Positions 1 to 9,585 are shown, numbered from the stretch's first letter. The stretch: DNA of 64,000 bases from Akkermansia muciniphila (GCF_002884975.1 NZ_PJKB01000001.1:620001-684000), one strand, 5' to 3'. The notes: generated by a model not told the origin, from the sequence alone. Program-made: numbers and translations.

Positions 1-369
1 GCGTACCGCAACACCTCCTGGGACCTGGTGGACCTTTATGAACGGGACGGAACCAAGGCTCTGGGTAATTTGAATGGCGCCGGGCAGCTTCCCAAGGAAC
101 TGGAAGGCAAAACCCCGGAAGAAGTGGAGGCCGTGGTGAAAAAGAAGGCGGAAGAGCGCGGAGCCTTGCAAAAGAAGGTGATGGAGCTGGATGCGCAGCG
201 CAGCGAATGGCTGGCCAAGTGGAAGGCGCAGCAGAGCGTTTCCGGGAATGCCGGGCCGGACAGCCTGGATGACGCCATTATCCGTGCCGTACGGAAGCAG
301 GCTTCCAAAAAGCAGTTTTCCTTTGTGAAAGAGAACGGAGCGGAAGGAAAAAACTCCCCTATGAAATAA
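1..369 (+). CDS. C-terminal fragment, probable VWA-domain protein
   Basis: The reading frame is open from base 1 and stops at 369, so the gene begins upstream of the window and only about 122 C-terminal residues are visible. The fragment starts with YRNTSWDLVD and continues as a charged, probably helical tail with KTPEEVEAVVKKKAEER and a KVMELDAQR stretch. From memory, tails of this kind (N-S/T-SWDLVD, then E/K-rich helices with L-x-x-K/Q-R) end VWA-domain proteins of Planctomycetes, Verrucomicrobia and Bacteroidetes. The VWA fold itself is outside the window, so the family call is tentative. A candidate terminator follows at 390-433. Confidence 0.5.
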   Translation, partial: AYRNTSWDLVDLYERDGTKALGNLNGAGQLPKELEGKTPEEVEAVVKKKAEERGALQKKVMELDAQRSEWLAKWKAQQSVSGNAGPDSLDDAIIRAVRKQASKKQFSFVKENGAEGKNSPMK

Positions 370-389
370 CAGAGTGAAGAAATGAGTGC

Positions 390-433
390 CCTGCGGGGCT
401 GTCCGGGAGTACGGGCGGTCCCGCAGGATTTTT
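390..433 (+). terminator. candidate intrinsic terminator after the partial gene
   Basis: The arms cctgcggg (390-397) and cccgcagg (420-427) form an 8-bp stem, and the intervening bases can fold further. A short T run (attttt) follows. It lies just downstream of the partial gene's stop and separates it from the response regulator. Confidence 0.5.
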
Positions 434-491
434 CTTTCTGAAAAAACCGGTTTTACCGGAACGTTTATATTTGATAGATTGCCCTGCATAC

Positions 492-1181
492 ATGCACCGC
501 TACCGCATTCTGGTCGTAGAAGACGACCATGCCATCAGAAACGGCCTGTCGGACGCCCTGGCGGTGTCCGGCTACGACGTGCTGTCCGCCAGGGACGGTT
601 ATGAAGCCCTGGAGATGATCCATGCAGAGGAGTATGACCTGGCCCTGCTGGATGTGGTGCTGCCCGGAGCGAACGGATTTGACCTGCTGAGGCGCATCCG
701 GGAAGACCGGGCTACCGTTCCCGTGCTGATGCTTACCGCCAAGGGGGCGGAGGCGGACAAGGTCAAGGGGCTGAAGCTGGGGGCGGATGATTATGTGGTG
801 AAGCCGTTCAGCCTGCTGGAGGTGCTCGCCAGGATAGAGGCCGTGCTGAGGCGGTCCCCGGAAAGGCCCAGCGCCGTCAGCCGCGTCATGCTGCCGGAAG
901 GGCATCTGGATTTCGCCACCCGCGCCCTGGTGCTGGAGGAGGGCCCTGTGACGCTGACGACCAAGGAATTTGACCTGGCGCGCCACCTGGCGGCCAATGC
1001 CGGAAGAATCATCACCCGTGAGGAAATTCTGGCGAGGGTCTGGAAGATGGACCCCCGGCTGGTGGAAACGCGGAGCATTGACACCACGATCGCCCGTTTG
1101 CGGGAAAAAATGGGGAAAAGGAACGCTGCCGTCATCCGCACCCTCAGGGGGCAGGGCTACATTTGGGAGGATGATGCATGA
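492..1181 (+). CDS. OmpR-family response regulator
   Basis: This is a DNA-binding response regulator of 229 aa. The receiver domain (about 3-115) has the acidic pair D11/D12, the expected phospho-acceptor Asp54 in LALLDVVLP, Thr82 (MLTAK) and Lys104 (YVVKPF). A winged-helix effector domain follows, with LTTKEFDLARHLAAN and the C-terminal RTLRGQGYIWE typical of OmpR/PhoB. The ATG at 492 is chosen because the receiver begins directly there (MHRYRILVVEDD); a TTG at 471 would add an unconserved 7-residue extension. The stop overlaps the start of the histidine kinase (ATGA), so the two are translationally coupled. The regulon cannot be inferred. Confidence 0.95.
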   Translation: MHRYRILVVEDDHAIRNGLSDALAVSGYDVLSARDGYEALEMIHAEEYDLALLDVVLPGANGFDLLRRIREDRATVPVLMLTAKGAEADKVKGLKLGADDYVVKPFSLLEVLARIEAVLRRSPERPSAVSRVMLPEGHLDFATRALVLEEGPVTLTTKEFDLARHLAANAGRIITREEILARVWKMDPRLVETRSIDTTIARLREKMGKRNAAVIRTLRGQGYIWEDDA

Positions 1182-3250
1182 GCAGCCGTTTTTCCTTCCA
1201 TCTTCTGTTGTGGTCCTGCCTGCTGATTCTGCTGGGGGTGATGGGGTGGCTCAGCCATTCCATGCTGGACGCGGAGAAGCGCAGGCTGGCGGAAACGCAC
1301 CAGATACGCCTGGTGGAGCAGAGCCGCCTGGCCCTGTGGCGCATGGATTCCCTGCTGGCCTCCATGATTGCCGGGGAAAACAACCGTTCTCCCGGAGAAT
1401 ATTTCCAGAGGGGCGCGCTGGCGGAATCCCTCAAGAAGGAGGGCTCCATGCCGGATTTATCCGGGTTTGCCAAGCTGTACTTCCAGATAGACCCGCAGGG
1501 GAAAGTTTCCTCTCCCCAGAAAGGTGCGGAGCGTCTGGAATATGTCATTCAACTGGGAAAATCCGGATGGGGCAGCCATGTGGTGGACGCCATGAAGAAT
1601 TTTCCGCAGCCTTCCTCCATTGACAGAGAGGAAGTAGTACAGCCGCAGACAGATGTTTTTTCCGTCTCTCCCCCGGTGGAAACGGTGCAGATTTCTTCCG
1701 TAACCATCGCGGACGGAAAAGAGCAGCAGAAAAACGGCGTGCAGCAGGAACTGGCGGTAGAAAGCCGGAAGGCCTTCCAGCAGGGAATGGAAGACTACAA
1801 TATGCGTAAAAACCTTTCCAACAGCCAGCAGGAGTACAATGTCAGCGTCAAGGTAAAAAAGAAAGCCGCGGAATCCCTCCAACGCGAGAAAAAGGATGTT
1901 AAGGTGTCAGGCCGGATGACCGTTTCAAGGGCGGTAAATGGCATGGAAAATCCGGATCGGAAGGGATATGCAGATTCCGTGAAGGCCGGGAAAAAGCGGG
2001 AAAGCGGCTCCGGCGGCATTGTGGCTCTTCTGGATACAGGCGCCGGGGGATTGTCTCTGGACGGGAGGAGGGTTCAGTTTGAGGTCCATGAAAAAAAGGC
2101 GGCTCCGGCAAGCCCGCCGCAGGAAAGTTTGGCGGAGATGGCCGTCACCCGCCGTGAAAGGATCGCCAGCACTCTGGAAAGTTACAGGGAGCTCTCCATT
2201 TCCTCCCTCCAGCCCAGATGGCAGCAGGGGAAGGAATGCTTCCTGACGCGCCGCATTTCAGACCACGGCCAGGTATGGGTGCAGGGCATCTGGCTGGACT
2301 GGGATAAATTATCCGCCTACCTTCTGGAATCCGTGGCGGATATTTTGCCGGACGCCACCCTGGCGCCGGCGGACGGCCGGGAGGAAAGCTATCTGACCCT
2401 GGCTGGAATTCCCGCCATGCTGAACCCGGGAAATCTGCTCCCCATGGCCGCCAACTCCCTGCGCACGGTGTGGAATTCCATCGCCATGGCGTGGTTCTGC
2501 GGCATTCTGGCCCTGTGCGGCGTCATCGGCTTCATGATTGGCCTTATCCGGTTGAGCGAACGCCGCGCCGTCTTCGTTTCCGCCGTGACTCATGAACTGA
2601 GAACGCCGCTGACCACCTTTAACATGTACACGGAAATGCTCTCCTCCGGCCTGGTGCCCAAGGGCAGGGAAATGGATTATGTGGACATCCTGAAAAACGA
2701 GGCGGGCAGGCTGACGCATCTGGTGGACAATGTATTGAGTTATGCGCGGGTGGAGAAAAATTCGGCCTCCCTCCAGCCGGAAAAAATTCCTGTCCCGGAA
2801 CTGGCCTCCGCCGTTATTGCCCGCATTTCCCCCCGGCTGGCGGCCGCCGGCATGGACTCCCAGCTTTCCGTGGCTCCGGAGCTGCACCCGGAAGCCGTGA
2901 TGGCGGACATGACGGCCGTGGAGCAGATCGTCTACAATCTGGCGGACAACGCCGCCAAGTACGCGCGGTTTGACGGAAGCATCCTGAAAGTGGAGCTTAA
3001 GGCGGAGAAGCGTTTTCTGGTCATCCGCGTGGAGGATGAAGGGAAAGGCGTTTCCGATTCCCTGAAGGGCAAGCTGTTCCGCCCCTTTTCCAGGTCTGCG
3101 GAGGAAGCCGCCGGAAAACAGCCGGGCGTGGGGCTGGGGCTGGCTTTGTCCCGGGAGCTGGCCCGGAGCATGGGCGGGGACTTGTGCCTGGAGGAAAGCT
3201 CCGGGCACGGATGCCGGTTTGCCCTCAGGATACCTTTTTCCAGGGTGTAA
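1178..3250 (+). CDS. membrane sensor histidine kinase
   Basis: This 690-aa kinase is the partner of the upstream response regulator, which it overlaps by 4 bp. A transmembrane helix lies near residues 7-27, followed by an extracytoplasmic region of about 400 residues and a second helix near 432-457. The HisKA box is AVTHELRTPL with the phospho-accepting His472. The ATPase domain has an N box (DNAAKYA, about 590), DEGKGVS, and the G box GVGLGLALSRELA (about 650). The sensor segment is unusually long and contains a Lys/Gln/Ser-rich low-complexity stretch (about 145-290) without a recognisable sensory fold. A GGGAGG-like ribosome binding site lies inside the end of the regulator gene. Confidence 0.95.
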   Translation: MSSRFSFHLLLWSCLLILLGVMGWLSHSMLDAEKRRLAETHQIRLVEQSRLALWRMDSLLASMIAGENNRSPGEYFQRGALAESLKKEGSMPDLSGFAKLYFQIDPQGKVSSPQKGAERLEYVIQLGKSGWGSHVVDAMKNFPQPSSIDREEVVQPQTDVFSVSPPVETVQISSVTIADGKEQQKNGVQQELAVESRKAFQQGMEDYNMRKNLSNSQQEYNVSVKVKKKAAESLQREKKDVKVSGRMTVSRAVNGMENPDRKGYADSVKAGKKRESGSGGIVALLDTGAGGLSLDGRRVQFEVHEKKAAPASPPQESLAEMAVTRRERIASTLESYRELSISSLQPRWQQGKECFLTRRISDHGQVWVQGIWLDWDKLSAYLLESVADILPDATLAPADGREESYLTLAGIPAMLNPGNLLPMAANSLRTVWNSIAMAWFCGILALCGVIGFMIGLIRLSERRAVFVSAVTHELRTPLTTFNMYTEMLSSGLVPKGREMDYVDILKNEAGRLTHLVDNVLSYARVEKNSASLQPEKIPVPELASAVIARISPRLAAAGMDSQLSVAPELHPEAVMADMTAVEQIVYNLADNAAKYARFDGSILKVELKAEKRFLVIRVEDEGKGVSDSLKGKLFRPFSRSAEEAAGKQPGVGLGLALSRELARSMGGDLCLEESSGHGCRFALRIPFSRV

Positions 3251-3316
3251 GGGCCCTGTTCCGCCAGGAAACATTTTTCTTCAAAAAAGCGTGCGGATGG
3301 GTTTTAATCCCTTTTA

Positions 3317-3592
3317 ATGAACACGCCATTCTGCCAAAGCTGCGGCATGCCTCTGAAAAGCAAAGAAGATTGCGGCACCAGCCATGACGGAAGCACCAGT
3401 GAGGAATATTGCTGCTATTGCTTTCAAAACGGAGCCTTTACCTCAGATTGCACCATGGAGGAGATGATTGAGCATTGCGCCGGATTTGTGGAGGAGTTCA
3501 ATAAGGAAAATGGCTCTTCTTTTACCAGGGAAGAAGCCGTTGCTCAAATGAGCCAGTTTTTCCCCACGCTGAAACGCTGGAAAAAGCAATAA
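3317..3592 (+). CDS. small putative zinc-ribbon protein
   Basis: A 91-aa protein with an N-terminal Cys cluster (FCQSCGMPL, then DCGTS, then YCCYC) that resembles the putative zinc ribbon family in which CxxCGMPL begins the protein. The remainder (TMEEMIEHCAGFVEEFN) is probably helical. The family occurs in many bacteria and has no established function. A strong terminator follows at 3646-3698, so this gene probably ends its transcription unit. The C-terminal MSQFFPTLKRWKK is characteristic of the family as I remember it. Confidence 0.8.
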   Translation: MNTPFCQSCGMPLKSKEDCGTSHDGSTSEEYCCYCFQNGAFTSDCTMEEMIEHCAGFVEEFNKENGSSFTREEAVAQMSQFFPTLKRWKKQ

Positions 3593-3645
3593 GGCGGTCT
3601 GCCGCCCCTCCTCAAGCCGTTCATGGCGGGGAACACCATGCTTTC

Positions 3646-3698
3646 AGCCCCGTTTATTACCTGGGAGAGGCAGGTAATAAACGGGGCTGTCTTTTTTT
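3646..3698 (+). terminator. strong intrinsic terminator
   Basis: The arms 3646-3663 and 3671-3688 are perfect 18-bp inverted complements around a 7-nt loop, followed by seven T residues (3692-3698). It sits between the zinc-ribbon gene and the convergent lipoprotein gene. Confidence 0.88.
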
Positions 3699-3754
3699 CC
3701 GGTTTATTAAATCTTCTCAAGGCAAGCTCTGCGGGAAGAACCTTGCAGAGGCGG

Positions 3755-4654
3755 CTATCTTCTCTGCGGGCCATGGGCTCCGCCCGGACTGGAAGGCCGG
3801 GGGGAGGGACGTGACGGCGCGGCAGAGGGTGGAGATGAGGGCCGGACGGGCGCGCTGGCGGACGGCGGCGGGGAAGAAGGCCTGGAGACGGAAGGCGGGC
3901 TGACGGGACGGCTTATGCCCGGATTGGACGGGGTTGGCCGTGATGACGGCATGGAAGGCCGGCTGGGACGGCCGAAATCCGGTCTGGAGGGGCGGTTGCC
4001 CTCCGGGCGGCTTATGCCCGGACGGTGCGAACTGCCCGGATTATTGCCGCCGGGACGGTGGGGGTTGCTTACGGAAGGGCGTGAAGGCCGGCTGGGTTTT
4101 CCAAAGTCCGGTCTGCCCTGGCTGCCGCCGGGCTGGCTGATTCCGGGACGGTCCGGACGGTTATGGCCGCCCCCGGGATGAACCGCGGGAGGACGGGAGG
4201 GATTGCCGGGCTTGCCGAAGTCCGGACGGTGGCCAGGCCTGCCTGGCTGGGGAACCGGCCTGTTGCCCCCCGGGCGGTGGTCCGGGCGGAAATGATCCGG
4301 CCTGTACTGGGGCTTCATGGGCGGACGCGCCATGGGGCGGCAGTAATGGGGCCGGATGTAGTGCCCGCGGTAATAGGGGGCGGGCCCCCACGTGGGAATA
4401 TAATAATTCGGACGGATCAGGCTGATGGAGTAAATGGGGCTGCCGAACGTGTCATAGGCATAAATGGGCCTGCCCCCGTAATACCCGTAAATGGGATAGC
4501 CGGCGTTGTCATACATGTAGGACGCGCCGGAGCCGCCGCTGCTGTAGGAGCCTGATACGCTGAAACTGTCGTAATAGGGGTCATAGCAGCTGGACAGGGC
4601 GCAGCCGATGGCTGCCGCCAGCAGTGAATTCTTTAAAATACCGTATGCTTTCAT
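3755..4654 (-). CDS. Pro/Arg/Gly-rich repetitive lipoprotein
   Basis: The ATG at 4654 gives MKAYGILKNSLLAAAIGC, a short basic N-terminus and hydrophobic core ending in the lipobox-like LSSC, so a lipid-anchored protein of 299 aa is predicted. Residues about 22-100 are Tyr/Gly/Ser-rich (YPIYGYYGGRPIYAYD). From about residue 110 to the end the protein is a low-complexity array of RPG, RPD, SRPS and GRPS units (for example RPDFGKP, RPSRPS). An upstream ATG would add 21 residues before the signal and is less likely. There is no enzymatic domain. Such Pro-rich tails could span or bind the cell wall or envelope, but that is inference. Confidence 0.75.
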   Translation of the reverse strand: MKAYGILKNSLLAAAIGCALSSCYDPYYDSFSVSGSYSSGGSGASYMYDNAGYPIYGYYGGRPIYAYDTFGSPIYSISLIRPNYYIPTWGPAPYYRGHYIRPHYCRPMARPPMKPQYRPDHFRPDHRPGGNRPVPQPGRPGHRPDFGKPGNPSRPPAVHPGGGHNRPDRPGISQPGGSQGRPDFGKPSRPSRPSVSNPHRPGGNNPGSSHRPGISRPEGNRPSRPDFGRPSRPSMPSSRPTPSNPGISRPVSPPSVSRPSSPPPSASAPVRPSSPPSAAPSRPSPRPSSPGGAHGPQRR

Positions 4655-4781
4655 GATGTTGAAATGGAGTGGGGTGTTTTTTCCCTTTGCCTGGAAAGCG
4701 GCGGGAGAAAAGTACATTTGTTTAAAATTATTTTGCTTGGAAACGGGCTTCCTCTTGTCTTAGACTCCAAAAACGTTCTAC

Positions 4782-5618
4782 GTGATGGGAATTCTCTTTC
4801 AAGATAAAAAAGTTGGTCTGGCCCTGCTGTGTGATAATGCCCCGTATACGCTGGCCATGACGCTGGCGTCTTATGACAGGGCAGGCCTGCTGGAATATTT
4901 TGACGAGGCCTGCATCGTTTTTCCGGAGAATGCGGTCAAGGTGTGTGAAACGGCCCTTTCCTACGGGCTTGCCGCGGAGGCATCCCCCGCGGACGGCGGC
5001 TTTATAGGGGCGCTCCATACGGCGGTCAACTCCCTGGATACGGACTATATCCTGCTGGCGGAGGATGACTGCATGATCTGGGAGCATCTGCGCGGGGAAA
5101 CCCTGGAAAAGCAGTTGAAGCGGGCATTGGAGCTGCTGACGTCCGGCCAGGCGGACATGGTGCGCCTGCGTCATGCGTGGCGGGGCAGCACGCGTTACAA
5201 GGCCGCCTACACGTACTCCTACTTTTATCCCGTGGAACAGCTGGCTACCATGTGGGTGCACGCGGAAGGGCTGTCCGAGGCTCCGGACTGGGTCAAGAGC
5301 CTCCGGCGCTTCTTCCATCCGTTCCGCTCCAAGCGGTCCATCGGCCGCTGCGTATATGTGGAGCAGAACCCCCACCTGCGCTTCCCCAAGTACATCACCA
5401 AGATTGATGAAGGTTATATCATTGACAGTGAAGTATTCCAATGGACTAATCAGCCCACCCTCATCTCCCGTTCCAGGCTCAGGCAGATCCTGACGGGACT
5501 GGCGCAGGCCCCCGGCACCATCGGGAAATTGCCCCAGGACTTTGAAACCGCCGTCAATAATCCGCGGTGGAGGGACGCCCACATGAACATAGGCGTTATC
5601 CGGGGAATTTTCACTTAG
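4782..5618 (+). CDS. glycosyltransferase-like protein (GT-A type)
   Basis: A 278-aa protein. The segment DTDYILLAEDDCMIWEHL places an acidic triad (Glu94-Asp95-Asp96) where GT-A glycosyltransferases carry the metal-binding DxD/EDD motif. An N-terminal alternating strand/helix pattern (VGLALLCDNAPYTLAMTLASYDRAGLL) fits a Rossmann-like nucleotide-sugar fold. No membrane segment is evident. A Cys-cluster gene follows after 10 bp and is probably cotranscribed. Donor and acceptor cannot be deduced; the family assignment rests on motif and fold pattern only. Confidence 0.6.
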   Translation: MMGILFQDKKVGLALLCDNAPYTLAMTLASYDRAGLLEYFDEACIVFPENAVKVCETALSYGLAAEASPADGGFIGALHTAVNSLDTDYILLAEDDCMIWEHLRGETLEKQLKRALELLTSGQADMVRLRHAWRGSTRYKAAYTYSYFYPVEQLATMWVHAEGLSEAPDWVKSLRRFFHPFRSKRSIGRCVYVEQNPHLRFPKYITKIDEGYIIDSEVFQWTNQPTLISRSRLRQILTGLAQAPGTIGKLPQDFETAVNNPRWRDAHMNIGVIRGIFT

Positions 5619-5628
5619 GGAGGAGCGC

Positions 5629-6003
5629 ATGACGGAAAGCGGAAAGGCGGTGCGGTATGAATGCGCCAGGTGCGGCGCGTGCTGCCGCTGGGCAGGGGAC
5701 GTGTGCATAGAAGAGGATGAAGTGCGGGAAATCTCCCGTTTCCTGCATATGGAGGAACAGGCGTTCATTGACGAATGCTGCCGTCTGCGCGCCAACAGGC
5801 AGGGATTATCCATCCGGGACGCGGAGGACGGCGCTTGCATGATGCTCACGGAAAACGGTTGCCGGATTAATCCCGTCAAACCACGCCAGTGCCTAGGCTT
5901 CCCCAACCAATGGAATTTCCCCAGCTGGCGGGAACGGTGCCGCGCCAGGGAAGTGAAGGAGGAAAAAGGGGGAGAGCTTACAGGATTAAATAAACTTTCT
6001 TAA
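5629..6003 (+). CDS. YkgJ-family cysteine-cluster protein
   Basis: A 124-aa protein with the N-terminal motif YECARCGACCRWAGDVC (Cys12, 15, 18, 19, 26) and later GCRINPVKPRQCLGFP. This is the arrangement of the YkgJ/UPF0153 zinc- or iron-binding family, whose biochemical role is unsettled. A clear Shine-Dalgarno (GGGAGGAG) lies just before the ATG, unlike most genes here, consistent with coupling to the gene 10 bp upstream. Its 3' end overlaps the convergent aroA by 18 bp. Confidence 0.85.
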   Translation: MTESGKAVRYECARCGACCRWAGDVCIEEDEVREISRFLHMEEQAFIDECCRLRANRQGLSIRDAEDGACMMLTENGCRINPVKPRQCLGFPNQWNFPSWRERCRAREVKEEKGGELTGLNKLS

Positions 6004-7293
6004 ATCCTGTTCAAACCCCGGGTAGGATGTATTAATGCATTCCGCATCCGTCAGCACGGTATCTCCCTGGGCGCTGAAGCCGGCCACCAGGAAGCTCATG
6101 GCAATGCGGTGGTCCCCGTAGCTGGGAAGTTCCGCGCCCTTTAGGGCCGTGCCGCCGTGAACGATCATGCCGTCGTCAAATTCCTCCACATCCACGCCCA
6201 TGAACCGGAGGTTGGCCGCCGTGGTGGCGATGCGGTCCGTCTCCTTCACGCGGAGTTCATGGGCGTTGCGGACGATGAAATCGCCCTGGCCCAGGGCTCC
6301 GGCCACGGCCAGGATGGGAATCTCGTCAATCAGGTTGGGAATCTCCTCCGGAAGCAGGCTGGTTCCGTGCAGGGCGTCCGAGCCGTACACGGTGATATCC
6401 CCGTACGGTTCCCCCGCATCCTCCGGGGAGGTGGTGGCAATGTCCATCCGCACGCCCATCCTCTTCAGGGCGCTGATGACGGCGTTCCGGGTATCGTTCA
6501 GGCCCACCTGGCGCAGCGTGAGCCGTGAGCCGGGACGGCTGGCGGCGGCCACCATCCAGAAGGCGGCGGAAGAAATGTCTGCGGGAACCGTCAGGTCATG
6601 GGCCAGGGGGAGCGCCGGGCCGGTTGTTCCCACGGCCAGGCCGTCCACGGTGCAGGGCACGCAGAAGTGGCGGAACAGGCGTTCCGTGTGGTCACGGGTG
6701 ACGGCGGGCTGGCGCACGGTGGTAACGCCGTCTGCAAACATGGCGGCCAGCAGGATGGCGCTTTTCACCTGGGCGCTAGCCATGGGAAGCGTGTAGGAAA
6801 TGGGGTGGACCCGTCCGCCATGGATAAACAGGGGGGCGCAGCCGGGCCTGGCGCCGCGGGCTTCAATCCGTGCGCCCATCTGTTCCAGCGGCTGCATGAT
6901 GCGGCCCATGGGGCGGGAACTCAGGGAAGCGTCTCCGAACATCTCGGAATCAAAGGGGCAGGCGGCCAGCATGCCTGCCAGCAGCCTCATGCCGGTGCCG
7001 GAATTGCCGCAGTCAATGGGCCGCCCGGGGGCCGCGGGCTTCATGGCCACGCCCGTGATGCGGAAGCGGACGGGGCCGTACCCCTCCCGTTCTTCCAGCA
7101 CCTCCACCTTCGCTCCCAGCTGTTCCATGGCGCGCAGGGTATTCAGGCAGTCTTCACTGCACAGGAAATTGTCCACTTCCGTCACTCCTTTGGCCAGGCC
7201 GCCCAGAATGGCGGCGCGGTGGGAGATGCTCTTGTCTCCGGGTACGGTCAGTACCCCTTGCAGGGACGGAATGGAATGGGAGTGAAGGTTCAT
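5986..7293 (-). CDS. aroA: 3-phosphoshikimate 1-carboxyvinyltransferase (EPSP synthase)
   Basis: The enzyme transfers enolpyruvyl from PEP to shikimate-3-phosphate, step six of the shikimate pathway. At 435 aa it has normal length. Signatures include PGDKSISHRA with the substrate-binding Lys21, GNSGTGMRL, SRPMGRIMQPL, ELRVKETDRI and YGDHRIAMSF. The ATG at 7293 starts directly before the first beta strand. The next shikimate gene, aroC, lies about 2.7 kb away on the other strand, so the two are near each other but not an operon. Its paralogue murA starts less than 1 kb away in the opposite direction. Confidence 0.97.
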   Translation of the reverse strand: MNLHSHSIPSLQGVLTVPGDKSISHRAAILGGLAKGVTEVDNFLCSEDCLNTLRAMEQLGAKVEVLEEREGYGPVRFRITGVAMKPAAPGRPIDCGNSGTGMRLLAGMLAACPFDSEMFGDASLSSRPMGRIMQPLEQMGARIEARGARPGCAPLFIHGGRVHPISYTLPMASAQVKSAILLAAMFADGVTTVRQPAVTRDHTERLFRHFCVPCTVDGLAVGTTGPALPLAHDLTVPADISSAAFWMVAAASRPGSRLTLRQVGLNDTRNAVISALKRMGVRMDIATTSPEDAGEPYGDITVYGSDALHGTSLLPEEIPNLIDEIPILAVAGALGQGDFIVRNAHELRVKETDRIATTAANLRFMGVDVEEFDDGMIVHGGTALKGAELPSYGDHRIAMSFLVAGFSAQGDTVLTDAECINTSYPGFEQDLRKFI

Positions 7294-7674
7294 GGCGGTG
7301 TCCCGGAAGAACTACCCTGTATTGGCCGCTGAATCAAGCCAATTGCGAGAAGGCGGGGAGCGGGGCGGATGGCGCCGGCTTCCCGGAAAGGCGCTGGAGG
7401 CGGGGCGGGGAACGACCCATAATGGGGTTGATTTTCCGGGACGGTGACGTATATTCGGGCCGTTATCGGCTGCGTCCTCCGGAAAGGAAGGAGAGAGCCT
7501 TTCCGGATCAATGGATCAAGCTGGTTTTCATAGGTAGTAAGTTGGAGCGGCCACGGGAGTAATCCTGTGGCCGCTCTGCCTTGTTCAGGATATCGCCCCG
7601 CCGTGAAGAAACAAAAATGCCCTCCTTGCCTGCTTTGGGCTTTACCGCGCGCCGCTGAAAGCGTATGTAGTCCG
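7294..7674. other. intergenic region between aroA and rnpB
   Basis: No supported gene. The only structure noted is an inverted repeat, gagcggccac (7545-7554) with gtggccgctc (7567-7576), a 10-bp stem without a clear T run. It could be a weak terminator or a structured leader. The promoters for aroA (leftward) and rnpB (rightward) must lie here. Confidence 0.6.
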
Positions 7675-8097
<423 letters not shown>

Positions 8098-8236
8098 TCT
8101 GTCTTTTTTGCCCTGCGGCTTTCCGCCGCCTTTTCCGGGAAGGGAAACCTCCGGGAAATTGTCCGGTTCCGGGGGCTCTTTGGGGTTGCATGGACGTCTC
8201 AAATGTGTAGAATCCGTCACCTAATTGCCACCCACT

Positions 8237-9514
8237 ATGGAGAAGCTTGTTGTACACGGAGGTTTTACGCTGAGGGGAGCCGTCAATATCAGCGGGTCCA
8301 AAAATGCGTCCCTGCCCATTCTGGCCGCGTCCCTGCTGACGGATGAGCCTGTGGTGGTGCGCCGTGTGCCGGATGTTTCCGATACCAATTTCATGGTGCA
8401 GATCATGGGCCAGCTTGGCGCTTCCGTGGAGAGGTCCAGCGGCAACGTGCGCGTGGAAGCCAGGAACCTGCACTCGGAAGCCACCTATGAACAGGTGCGC
8501 AAGATGCGCGCCTCCATCTGCCTGATGGGCCCCCTGATGGCCCGCATGCAACGGTGCGTGATTCCCTTGCCGGGCGGCTGCGTCATCGGTGACCGTCCCG
8601 TGGACCTGCACATCAGGGCCATCCAGGCGCTGGGCGCCCGGGTGCAGATTGAACGCGGCAACCTGATTATTGAGGCCCCCGGGGGCCTGAAGGGCGCCAC
8701 GGTGGATTTGAGCGGGGATCACGGCCCTACCGTCCTGGGAACGGACAACCTGATGATGGCCGCCGTGCTGGCGGAAGGCACCACCGTCATTGAATCCGCC
8801 GCCTCCGAGCCGGAAGTGGTGGACCTGGCCAACTTCCTGATCAAGCTGGGCGCCAATATCCAGGGCGCCGGAACGCGCCGCATCGTCATTGAAGGGGTTG
8901 AAAAACTCCGCGGCTGCAACCACACCGTCATTCCGGACCGCATTGAAGCAGGCACCTTCATGGTGGCCGCCGCCATGATGGGGGACGGCGTGACCCTGAG
9001 GCGCGTCTGTGAAGAGCACATGGCCGTGGTGACGGACCTGCTCCGGAAATGCGGCCACCACGTGGAATTCAACGAACGCGGGGACACCGTCACCATCATT
9101 GCCGGGAATACCCCCAAATGCGGGGAAATCAAAACAGCTCCCTATCCCGGCTATCCCACGGACATGCAGGCCCAGATGACCGCCCTCTTCGCCACCACGC
9201 CAGGCATCTCCGTGGTGAAGGACACCATCTTCCCGCAGCGCTTCATGCACTGCTCCGAGCTCAAGCGCATGGGCGCGAACATCAAGGTGGACAACGGCAC
9301 CGCCGTCATCTCCGGTGTGGAAACCCTGAGCGGCGCCCCCGTCATGGCGTCCGACCTGCGCGCGTCCGCCGCGCTGGTGCTGGCGGCCTTGAAAGCTGAA
9401 GGCACCACGGAAATACACCGTTTGTACCACATTGACCGCGGCTATGAAATGATTGATGAAAAGCTCCTGGCCATCGGCGCTGCCGTGGAAAGGCAGCCGG
9501 ATGACGACAATTAA
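8237..9514 (+). CDS. murA: UDP-N-acetylglucosamine 1-carboxyvinyltransferase
   Basis: MurA catalyses the first committed step of peptidoglycan synthesis, adding enolpyruvyl from PEP to UDP-GlcNAc in the cytoplasm. With the ATG at 8237 the protein is 425 aa. The motif SLPGGCVIGDRPVDLHI-like loop (LPGGCVIGDR) places the catalytic and fosfomycin-reactive cysteine at exactly Cys115, as in E. coli numbering. SGSKNASLPILAASLL contains the conserved Lys22/Asn23 pair, and FPERF-like FPQRFMH is present near residue 330. A TTG 12 bp upstream is possible but less likely. There is no Shine-Dalgarno. rnpB lies 139 bp upstream in the same direction. Confidence 0.97.
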   Translation: MEKLVVHGGFTLRGAVNISGSKNASLPILAASLLTDEPVVVRRVPDVSDTNFMVQIMGQLGASVERSSGNVRVEARNLHSEATYEQVRKMRASICLMGPLMARMQRCVIPLPGGCVIGDRPVDLHIRAIQALGARVQIERGNLIIEAPGGLKGATVDLSGDHGPTVLGTDNLMMAAVLAEGTTVIESAASEPEVVDLANFLIKLGANIQGAGTRRIVIEGVEKLRGCNHTVIPDRIEAGTFMVAAAMMGDGVTLRRVCEEHMAVVTDLLRKCGHHVEFNERGDTVTIIAGNTPKCGEIKTAPYPGYPTDMQAQMTALFATTPGISVVKDTIFPQRFMHCSELKRMGANIKVDNGTAVISGVETLSGAPVMASDLRASAALVLAALKAEGTTEIHRLYHIDRGYEMIDEKLLAIGAAVERQPDDDN

Positions 9515-9585
9515 CGCCGTTTTGGGCTTGTGTACCGCATTTTTTCTTTACTGCCAGGATTCCGTATGCTATTCACCGAAGTCCT

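Noticed and set aside
7545-7576. 10-bp hairpin upstream of rnpB
   Set aside because: A real inverted repeat, but it lacks a T run in either direction and I cannot assign it as a terminator or a regulatory element.
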